From positions 1,317,576-1,381,575 of the forward strand of contig RPFO01000038.1 of assembly GCA_009746045.1 (NCBI GenBank): 64,000 nt of DNA. The letters are read 5' to 3'. Of this stretch, positions 50,009 through 61,000 are shown in pieces. Within the stretch, counting starts at the first letter, position 1, and each line of letters starts with the position of its first letter. A program made the translations under genes and the position numbers. The notes under the pieces were generated by a model. That model ran no database searches and was not told where the DNA came from. It worked only from the letters and a program-made list of their open reading frames with translations. Source of the stretch: Mesostigma viride (taxonomy: Eukaryota; Streptophyta; Mesostigmatophyceae; Mesostigmatales; Mesostigmataceae).

Positions 50009-52026
50009 GCTTAGTTAACATGGCCCCTGGCCAATGCTCAGCCATGCAGTCCAACTAGCGTGCATGAAGGGGCGTGTATAAAATAGAAAAATGGCTAGCA
50101 TCTGGCCGGCGCGGCTTCACGGCGAGCTGATAAATTTGCTGCAGTTATTGCTCTGTTTCTAAGCGTAACAGCCAGCTCAATTCACGTGATATTGAAGTAC
50201 ACCGCCATGCATCCCACATGGCAATGCGATGAATCCTCGGGCACTGTTAGAACCATTGGATAAATACGCAAAAAGCTTATGCTTGAGATGAAACTTGGAA
50301 GCTACCAAAATCGCCTGGCTATGGTGTTTTTCGAGCTAATGAAATTAGTGGAATGGATGCGAAAGGTAAATTTGGCCCTTCGCGCACATTAGTTATGCTG
50401 ACACTTTCGTGTGCTGTGAGTGCTTGTAAATACTAGGTAAACGAGTTGAACGTTGGGGCTTGCACGATTAGAGCCTGAAAATTATATCAAAACCAGTCAA
50501 AACTCAAAACTACAAAATCGCAATATTGAACTCTTTTTACACGCTCCAAGTTGGAAATGCAAGGTTTACTGGAGACGCGCCGGGTTCAAGTTTGAAACCT
50601 TCAACCAGGAAGTTTTAAAAAAGCCTACAAGTTTTGCGGGCTTCGCCCGCGACATTAGAGCTTGTTCTTTTTGTGGCCGGTCCCCGGCCAGGGAGCCCCG
50701 GCTAGGGAGATGTGAGTCACCACGTACCTCCGTCGAGTGCCAAGTGGCACTAGTCCCGCCAAGGAGCGCGCGCTAGCTTTAGAGTTTCGACCACAAGATT
50801 CACGGAGTTTGGCAAAAGGGTGAAGGAAAAAAATCCGGAATGCTAGAAGGCCTCTGAAGGTTCGAACCCGGTACGTCACGATCGATCGTATGATGAGGTG
50901 TGCCTTGGCGCCTGAAGTCTACGTAAGCAATTTCACCAGAAGTTGCACAATATGTACATTGCTACAAAGGGACAAACTGCGCAACCGCGCAGTGGACGGA
51001 GCTCGCGAACTACGTCTTGCGGAGTTCAACTAGCTCCAGATTGACTGCTACCCCTGCACGGGAGCGCGATGCGCGCGGGGATGAGTGACCTCGCCGCAGA
51101 CAGCAGGGAAAAATCGCTTACAGGCGGTGGAGCACAGGAAAATCCACGTGTGAGCTTCCTGCGCGTTTGTAACGGGATATCGCCAACAGAAAGTTTGCTC
51201 CAACAGCCCAAAAGTTTGCGACGGTTATATCTGGAGCTCGCGAACACAGGAAATCGCAGAGTTTTCTAGTAGGAGCCATCTGGGCATACGGACCTCTGCC
51301 AAATGGCTCATCTGGATGTAACGCTTCAGAAACCTCAAAAATGGGCGCGCCGTGGTTTGACCTTTTCGTGATTGGTCGCAACGAAATTTCGCGCAGCTCA
51401 TTCGTCAAGCGGACCGTAAGTCGCGCCGCTGAGTGGCTGGAGCCGAAAGCCGTTCGAAAGAGTGTTAGCTAAAATTGTGCCAAGGCTGCGTTTTACAAGC
51501 TTTAGTATATATGTTGACACAACTCTAGGCTAATTGATTAGATGCGTTGGCCGTTGGACGTTCGTGGTCATCTTATCACGGCTACCTATCATAATCCAAA
51601 CCTCTAATAAGTTATAAGCTCCTTATTCTTCCTATCTAATCCGTATTGCACCCTGCCCTTGATTATTCATTAAATGAGTAGTTGACCGTGAAAACCGCGA
51701 CACGCATCAAGATACGAAATACCCTATTGGGGACGTAAGAACAAGAATAGAAACATTTTCGCCTGTCGAGCCATGTCGAGGTTCCAACGGGAGAGGGCGC
51801 GAGATCGTGCTAGCTTTTCTCAGAAGTGACCATGAAGCCATGAAACAGATGCCAATTTATACGTCATTATTTCAAGGCTCCAGCGGGACGCTTCCGTTGA
51901 ATAGCTGGAACAGGGCGCAACGGCGGCCAGGATGTTTAGTATAGGGTACACTTACTAGAGCCAGAAAGCAACGCTAGGGTTGCACATTCCGGCACATTTT
52001 GCGTAGGAAGCCAGGGCCGGAAAGCC
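50009..52026. promoter_or_regulatory. Divergent intergenic region between the dynein gene and IFT144
   Basis: About 2 kb separate the two start codons. It must hold the 5' UTRs and promoters of both ciliary genes. TATAAAAT lies at 50,079-50,086. Hairpin-forming inverted repeats cluster at 50,636-50,751. GGAGCTCGCGAAC occurs twice (about 50,999 and 51,233). No conserved ORF is seen on either strand. Transcription start sites cannot be fixed from sequence. Confidence 0.7.
50636..50751. other. Cluster of three perfect hairpins
   Basis: GCGGGC-TTC-GCCCGC, then GGCCGG-TCC-CCGGCC, then AGTGCCA-AG-TGGCACT lie within 116 bp in the intergenic region. Their role is unknown. Confidence 0.8.
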
Positions 52027-52029
52027 ATG
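52027..52029 (+). CDS. IFT144: IFT144 exon 1: start codon only
   Basis: ATG followed at once by GTATGC. The next exon starts AAAGAGCTTTTC after GTATGTGCAG, giving [10 protein letters not shown], parallel to human M-KRIFSLLE. An alternative ATG at 52,136 is followed by the weaker GTTGGT. Confidence 0.65.
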
Positions 52030-55000
52030 GTATGCTTTTTATTGGCAGATTCCTTCCTAGAGGCTTACCTGAATGCCTTGCGGACCTTGCGCAATTTAGA
52101 ATTTCAAAGAAAAAGTGCACGGCAGTTTCATTAACATGGTTGGTCCTGCGTGGGGTCCTTCCTGGTGTATGTGCAGAAAGAGCTTTTCGTCATTGATGCT
52201 GGGCAGCATGGAGCGGGTTCAGTTGTCTTTGCATGGAATTGCAAAGGGAGCTTTTTGGCTTCCGCGGGCCCTCAGGCAAGTGAAACTGCTCTAGCAAGCA
52301 GATCCTTACAACGCGATGACATTCCGATTTCGCTTCGAGGTTATGGCGTGCCGAATGGGTTCTTTTGCATAACGGCGCCACATTAGGTTGATTGATGCCG
52401 TGATGTCTCGGTGGCTTTTCTAACAAAGGCCTAACAATGCTGCCGGCACTCTACTTGCAGAGAAGGGTCCTCATTCACGACAGAAGCGGGAAACCTTATG
52501 ACAAGATTCCGTTGACACAGGTAATGCGAACTCTGCAAGCAGCAGCGGCAGTGGCAGCTTTGAAATGCAGCTGTAGACAGCGCCATAGCATGTTGGAGCG
52601 GCTGAGACTTCTATAATATATGGTTGGAAATCATCATGAAAGATTGCTAAGTTTTCATGTGTGACAACATCGTTTAACTGTGTGTATGTATGTTACCACC
52701 AGATTGCATGCGGAAATTTGCGCTGCCAATAGTTTTCCTGGCTCGTGCCACATAACTGCTGTGCATGCTTTATGGAAAGACGCCAACCCATACTCCCCAG
52801 ATTCCAGAACCTGCTCTTAGGATAAATAGCATCTTTGGTCTGCGGAATAGCAGTGATGCAACAGATCAACATTGTTGAGTTGCCTGTGCGTCAAGGTTAT
52901 CAGAGCATCACTGATCGTGCAGTATTGAGGCGCATCAGACTCTCCGTACAAGATCTCAGGCGTTACTCGCCTCAATGTGCAGTTTCTGCCCTCCTGGTGC
53001 CCATCATCCATCAGATATCTGGAAGTTTGACTTCCTGCCCCCCCAGCGCACGCACATAGGTACACCCTCCTTGGTTTGCAGCGTATGACTGGCAAACACC
53101 ACTCCTGCTAATGCTGGCAGATCGAGCCGGATGAGACCGGTCGCCGTGTGGAGCTAGGCCCCAGGGACTGCTCCTGCATCGACGTGAAATGGGACAGCTC
53201 GGGAGACAGGGTGGCCATCCTTCAAGCGCTCAGGTACGGTTGTCTTTCTTTTGCTGGGGCAGGGTAGGCACGAAGGGTTGCCCTGCAGGAATACTCCCCT
53301 AGTGCTGCACTGGTGGCTGTTCCAGTACTCCCCTAGTGCTGCACTGGTGGCTGTTCCAGTACTCCCCTAGTGCTGCACTGGTGGCTGTTCCAGTACTCCC
53401 CTAGTGCTGCACTGGTGGCTGTTCCAGTACTCCCCTAGTGCTGCACTGGTGGCTGTTCCAGTACTCCCCTAGTGCTGCACTGGTGGCTGTTCCAGTACTC
53501 CCCTAGTGCTGCACTGGTGGCTGTTCCAGTACTCCCCTAGTGCTGCACTGGTGGCTGTTCCAGTACTCCCCTAGTGCTGCACTGGTGGCAGTTCCAGCTC
53601 TAGTGCTGCACTGGTGGCTGTTCCAGCTCGACAACATTTGTAGTGCTGCACTGGTGGCTGTTCCAGCTCGACAACATTTGTAGTGCTGCACTGGTGGCTG
53701 TTCCAGCTCGACAACATTTGTAGTGCTGCACTGGTGGCTGTTCCAGCTCGACAACATTTGTAGTGCTGCACTGGTGGCTGTTCCAGCTCGACAACATTTG
53801 TAGTGCTGCACTGGTGGCTGTTCCAGCTCGACAACATTTGTAGTGCTGCACTGGTGGCTGTTCCAGCTCTAGTGCTGCACTGGTGGCTGTTCCAGCTCTA
53901 GTGCTGCACTGGTGGCTGTTCCAGCTCGACAACATTTGTAGTGCTGCACTGGTGGCTGTTCCAGCTCGACAACATTTGTAGTGCTGCACTGGTGGCTGTT
54001 CCAGCTCGACAACATTTGTAGTGCTGCACTGGTGGCTGTTCCAGCTCGACAACATTTGTAGTGCTGCACTGGTGGCTGTTCCAGCTCGACAACATTTGTA
54101 GTGCTGCACTGGTGGCTGTTCCAGCTCTAGTGCTGCACTGGTGGCTGTTCCAGCTCTAGTGCTGCACTGGTGGCTGTTCCAGCTCTAGTGCTGCACTGGT
54201 GGCTGTTCCAGCTCGACAACATTTGTAGTGCTGCACTGGTGGCTGTTCCAGCTCTAGTGCTGCACTGGTGGCTGTTCCAGCTCGACAACATTTGGGGAGG
54301 TCATCCCCATTGTGTCAGTGTGTGCTACATGACCTCCCCACGGAGGCATGTTATAATAATTTAATCCCCATTGTGGTCTCGTTAGCTGCCACCTGTTGTG
54401 CAGCAATTTTTTTCTATGAACTCCAGTTATTGCTGTGCCTTTCATCGAGAAAATCTCCCAGTATGGCCATGTGTGTGGCGTTCATGCGCCAATCAAAGCA
54501 CAACAATTGAATCTTTCTGCGTGCATGCTGTGCTTGCTCTCGCACCGTGGTGGGCTCTTGATTTTGCTTCGGGACTGCTTGTTGCATGCAGCCCCATCGT
54601 TCTCATATACAACGTCAACACCAAGGCCACGACCAAGGTGGACACGCAGATGAAGGCAAGTGGGAGGCCAGGGCCGGCTGGGGGCCTTGCAGGGCATGTG
54701 CATAAGGGCCATATGCATAAGGGCCGCACTTCTGTCTACTGCTGATGCCATGACCCTCGACAGGGCTTTGCCTCTTGTATGGTGAGCTCTGCCTAAGATC
54801 ACGGCAGGTTCGAGCTACCATGGTCCGGATTCTCCAGTTTTCTGGCTTGCACTGGTTGTCTCATTGATATTGCTAATCAAAAGATAGCGAACCTTTGAAG
54901 TAGAAGTCGCCCAGGAGCTGTGGATGTGGGCACAAGCTACAGTGCCATGCAGCTTGCAGGCAAGGAAGAGTGCTTGTAACGTTAGTCGCTGGCGCAAAGA

Positions 55001-58000
55001 TGTAGGCAGTGGCCGCAAGATATAGGCAATTTAAACCTGATAGATCTCGGTGCATCCACTCTGCCCTGACTCTCCTACATGTGCTTGACATGCGCAGGAG
55101 TTGTCTGTCATTGCGTGGGCGCGCACGGTGCCTATTCTGGCCATCGGCACGGGCAAGGGCAACCTGCTGCTGTACAACGACAAGCTGCAGAAGAAGGTGG
55201 GTGGTGAGGCAGACAGGGGGAGGCATGCGTCGCTGGTTTGCCATGTGATGCCACCCAGCACGCGCCGGTCTGCACCAGCATGCTTGACATTGGCATGGCC
55301 CAAGCGGACGTTGTGGATCATGTGTGCCATGTTGGGCGCCAGCAGCAAGGCGCGTCACAGCCGAGGTTCATGCATGCTGGCTCTTATTTTAAAAACCATA
55401 AGATTGGATGTTTAATGCTCCTTGTGTGCACGGGTGGGCGGGCCACTGCCGTATGGTAGCCCTTTCGAGGATTGAAGGGTCTTTTTTCTTAACCCCCACG
55501 AGGGCAGGAGTTCCTGGCTCAGGAGTGCTTGCCAGCCGAGCATCAGATGCGGCCCAGTTTGCTTCGCGACCCCATCCTGGACCCATCATGGTTTCCAGCA
55601 CGACCATGTTTTGGTCCGTTCATCCGACTGCGCACACCCGCTTTCCCTTTGTGAACGCCGCGCCTGCCTGCCCCTGTGCGCATGGCCTGGCCTGTGCTGC
55701 CCATGCCCGCTGGTGTTGGCCTCCAACCCCCCAATCCCCCCCCACCCTCCCACCCCCCAGATCCCCATCATGGGCAAGCACTCGCGGCGCATCACGTGTG
55801 GCGCATGGAACATGGCCAACAAGCTGGCGCTGGGAGGGGAGGACCGCCAGCTCACCGTCAGCCAGCAGGACGGTGACACGCTGCTGCAGGTGAGGCAACG
55901 TGGGGGGAGGTTGCTGGCCTCTGCCATCCAAGTGCCTTGAATGCCCAATGGACCGGCTCAAGCATAGCCCTCTTGTAACGTTAAGCCTGCAGCATATAGG
56001 CTTCCTACGTATTTTTCTGCCGCCTGCTTTTGTTGCCCACAAGTCTGATGTAGATGTCTCCTGTCACCGTTGGCTCCTTTCTAGCTAGCTTTCATGTGAG
56101 GATAGTGGATGGGAGAGGAGTTGGTCCGACATGAAATTCTTAGCCAGACCAGGAATGCTTGGCCGCCTTGTGACTTTCGTGGCGTTATGAAAAGTTGAGA
56201 GTGGCATGTAGTCGCCTACATGCCATGCCAGGTGCTAGGCCGCCTGGTTTGTGTGGTATGGTCTGGCCGCTACTCACCAATGCTCTGCCCCACTGCCATC
56301 TTCCCCTTAACCTCTCCTCTCCTCTCCCGTGCAGACATCGCTCAAGGCGGAGGCCTCCGAGATCTGCTGGGCGGACAAGAAGGACAACGACCGCGACCGG
56401 TCCGGGTCGGGGGAGACGACCATCTCGGTCAACGTGGGCCGCGCGTGCCTGTACATCCACAAGCTGGGTGCGGGTCCCAATGGGGCGGAGCAGGAGCCGA
56501 TCGAGATGGCGTTCCAGGAGAAGTACGGCAAGGTGAGCGCATGGACGATGGCAATAGGCAGGAAGGGAGCAGAAGTGCGGCAAGGTGAGCGGTGGGGGGG
56601 ATGGCGTTCCAGGAGAAGTACGGCGAGGTGAGCGCATGGACGATGGCAATAGGCAGGAAGGGAGCAGAAGTGCGGCAAGGTGAGCGGTGGGGGGGATGGC
56701 GTTCCAGGAGAAGTACGGCGAGGTGAGCGCATGGACGATGGCAATAGGCAGGAAGGGAGCAGAAGTGCGGCAAGGTGAGCGGTGGGGGGGATGGCGTTCC
56801 AGGAGAAGTACGGCAAGGGGAGCGCATGGACGATGGCAGTAGGCAGGAAGGGAGCAGAAGTGCGGCAAGGTGAGCGGTGGGGGGGATGGCGTTCCAGCAG
56901 AAGTACGGCAAGGGGAGCGCAAGAATGGGGCAATATGGGGGAAGGGAGCAGGAGTAAGGCAAGCTTAACGGTGGGGAGAGGCAATGGGAGGAGAAGGGCG
57001 AGGTGAGCAGGACCGAAGCAAAGGAAGTTGGAGAAGTAAGCTAAGGCGGGGCAAGGCAGCAGGACCAAGTAGGGCAAGGGGAACAGGGCATGGCGACGGC
57101 GACGGCGGCAAGCATGGCGAGGTAAGCTTGGAGGTCCAGGGCAGTGCTCGTGGGAATTCGTGGTGGCTGCTTGAGAATGGTAGGGGGGGCAAGGCAAGAG
57201 GTGATAGGGCGAGGTGGCGATGCATGTGGGGCACGGACCGCGTGGATGCTTGAGGTTATCAAGTAGCGCACCGCTCAACCATGACAGTGGCAGGGAGCAG
57301 GATGCCGACACGGCCCTGCATCGGGTGGGCAGCAAGCGCTGCTGGACCAGTGCTTTTGGGTGTTACATGCTACCATGGCCTCTCAGGGCATCTAATTGTC
57401 ATCGTCATGGCTACGGTAGTTCTAGATCGATCTCCTCTAAATATGTAATCTGACCTTTTCAGAGACTTGACGCCCTCACAAACACTGGTTATCTCCGCCT
57501 TGGCACGCCTTAAGGTAATGAACGCCTTGGCTGTTGTTCATACCGACGCCTGACCCCAATCCATGCATTTTCTCTTGCAGGTCCAATGCCACCAGTGGTT
57601 TGGTGACGGCTACATCTTGCTGGGCTTCCAGTCGGGCTACATCGTCATCATCTCCACGCACTCGGTCGAGATGAGCGAGGAGGTCTTCTCCAAGAAGATA
57701 CACCAGGTGAGTGACAAAATAAATGGGTCAGTTCCAAATAGATACACCAGGAATGATTGATGAGATGATACACTGGGTTAGTTCCAAATATATACATGAG
57801 GTCAGCCCGCCGAGCCAGAGCCATATCTTGTGCCGGCCCAAAGAAATACCCACCCAATAAGCCAGGCATTCCTGCCCACCATAACCGGCATGGGTGGATT
57901 GGTTGCCAGGCGGCGTAACCGGGTATCTTGCAAGTTTGTGTTTGGTTGTCTCCCCATGAGCCATGGCAATGAGAGCCGCGGTGATGCCCCGGCTCCGCCT

Positions 58001-61000
58001 GGTGTGCTGGCGGTAAAGAGGATGGTTCTGTACTATGGAACCTGAATTATGTTCAACAATGTGTTTTTGTGGCGTGGAATAGCATGCTTTGGGTGCAGTC
58101 CTCCGTATATACTAGTATGAGAAAACTTTAAGGGAGCTAAAATGACTAGCTGATACTGTCACATTCTGAAACGTTTGCAAATAAATCACGCGTCACTAGA
58201 CAGTTGTACTCTTAACTCTTTATTGCATGCACCTGCCTGTCTAGCTTCCTATGCATTTTCCGGCAGCCATCTAACTGCTGTTTCTCCTCCCCCCCCCCCC
58301 CCCCAGTAGACTTCTTTTTCTGGTCAACGGGCGGTCCCAACTGCCATTGCTAACCATTTCTTACCCTGGAATACACCTACGTGGTGATGTGTCGTCATGG
58401 TCTCTGCCCGCCGGCACGGTGACAGACGGAGCTGACACACCTGGCATACTCGTCTGCGCTGGACCGTGCCGCGTCCTGTGGCGGCAACCAGCTTAAGGTT
58501 CTGGACGTGGCAGGCCACAAGTGCAAGGTGAGCAGAGAGTGGCGGACTCGTGGGTTGTCAACGCGCTCCAAACTCTGCAGGAAACAACTCTCCTTCCCGC
58601 GCCGCATTCTTCAGCATCATAGCCAGTGGGTGGGATCATTCCTTGGCTGCTGGCGACTTGTTTTGGAATGCACAAGGTTGAGCATCAGCAATTGTCAACT
58701 CCCTCATAGTGGACATTGCTGGTAGGGCACCCTGGGACAACTGCGGCGATATTTTGCTTCCATGGCGTGGCAGGAAGGTGCAGGGAACCAGGAGCTCGCA
58801 GACGAAGCAGGGGTAGGTATCCCACGGGATGCAAAGTGTGTGGGACTGTACAGGGATGTGCGGTCGCTGTTTTTTTTTTATGGTTCTTCGTAGCTGTAGC
58901 TCGCATCGTATCTCTTCATTCACTGGCTCATCTGCGGTTGTGAGCTCAAGAAGGCACACATCCCCCCGTTGGTCAAGGTGATACGCGGCGAGCTGGGGTT
59001 GATGGCAGGCTACTGCTCTGCTTGAGAGTCAGTGAAACGGCAGTATAGCTCAGAGCTGTCAGTTTTCTGCAGGAAGTTCTCACGCTTCCTTGTGGTGTGG
59101 GACTTGCGCTTCTTTGCACTTTGTCACCTGCGATCGTGTGGTCATATTCTGACCGTACGACGCAGGAAATGCACAACGACTCGGTGAACTTCCCACCAGG
59201 CACGCGGTTAAACCGCGTCGAGTGGACTGGGGACGGCCAGGTGGGTACCTCCGTGGACTACAGATCAGATGGGCTAGCTTCTCAAAGATGTTACGCTGGG
59301 ATTACCTATTGAAGAGTCAACGCCAAAAGAGTGTGGCTCGGCCCCGCGTGTCTGCAGCAGGGCAGCATGTGGCGCAGCATCGAACCTTGCAACCACATCC
59401 AGGCATTCTTTGGTATCTCATGAAAGCATAATGAATATCTGTTCTTGTACGGTGCCCTGCTAGTCTTCGCACCATGTTTGAACTTGTGAACAGCTGCCTT
59501 GTACCAGTTTAACCCCTGCACCGCTCACCGCTTACCCATCGTCATCATGCATGCTGATACGTGTGCCACCTCACGTCAGGATCCCCTTCTGGCGTGTCGA
59601 TCAGCAACCACCCAACTCACCAGCTGCCTTCTAGCTTGTCTTGCAGCAACCACCCAACTCACCAGCTGCCTTCTAGCTTGTCTTGCAGCAACCACCCAAC
59701 TCACCAGCTGCCTTCTAGCTTGTCTTGCAGCAACCACCCAACTCACCAGCTGCCTTCTAGCTAGCCTTGCAGCAACCACCCACCTCACCAGCTTCCTTCT
59801 AGCTAGCCTTGCAGCAACCACCCAACTCACCAGCTGCCTTCTAGCTAGCCTTGCAGCAACCACCCAACTCACCAGCTTCCTTCTAGCTACGTGACGATAT
59901 CGTTGTGAGTGCCTTGACCATTCTCTGCGTGCTTGTGTTCGTCATCCTCCGCGTGCTTGCCTTGCCCACCAATCGCCCTGCTTTTCAACGGCTTGTGCCT
60001 GTCTTGGTGGCTGTCCTGCCAGGTGCTGAGCTGCAGCACGGCGGAAGGCGGTGTGCACACCTTCCTGGCCAGCCTGCCCGTGGTGAACGCGGCCAACGAG
60101 ACCAAGATGGCCTACCTCACCTCGCTCATGGAGGTGTCTGTCGTGGACGTGCTCGGACAGGTATGGCCGTGCTGACCAGGGCACGAGCTGCACACCTGCT
60201 TGCTGCACAACGCTGCTGCATGTGCTTGCTGCGTAACTTGAGCTCATTGCTGCCAAACATGCAGACACTTAGGTGTGCCTGGGTTGATGTGTTGTACGAG
60301 ACAAGGTGTGTGCATTAATTTTGATTTTTCATCAATACTTGGACTTGTCCATGGGATTCCCATGAATCTTAGTGAATACTCGATCTGTTTGGTCCTCTCA
60401 CCTGTAATAGTAATTACTTTATAATATTTTTTTAAATAAAATTTGCTGATATGTCGTTCATGTTGGCTGCTTCCTCTCCCGCCTTTCTTTGCGTGCGTGC
60501 AGCTACCCCCCGTGAAGATCGAGATCGAGACGGAACCGCTCTTCTGCGCGCTGGGCCCCGCCCACGTGGCACTGGGGATGAACAACCAGGTGGGTGGGTG
60601 ACACGTGGCACTGGGGATGAACAACCAGGTGGGTGGGTGACACGTGGCACTGGGGATGAACAACCAGGTGGGTGGGTGATACCCTCGCCGGGTTGTGGAG
60701 TATACCAAGTTAGGCGCATTAGGTGGGTTGTACAACATGCCAGAAGGGCGCACGGTATGGACCACGGGCCATCTGTAACGATCATTTCTTGCAACCATCT
60801 CTCACAAATGGCTGCAAGCGCCTGCAAATGGCTGCAAAACTCTATCCCAAGTGCCTGACTGGTCCCTATGTCGCCCCACGCGCTTGCATGGCACACATCA
60901 TGGGCCCGCGACTTTCACGCGTGCATGGCGCAAAGAGCGTGCCCATAAGAGTTCACAAAATTCACGCCTGCATGAGGTCTACCGTGTGCCCGTGACGTTC

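Noticed and set aside
50860-50885. tRNA-like B box GGTTCGAACCC
   Set aside because: The arms around it cannot pair on either strand and no A box lies at the right distance.
58285-58310. C18-AG acceptor in IFT144 intron 9
   Set aside because: The frame after it does not continue IFT144; the GACAG at 58,421-58,425 does and keeps phase.
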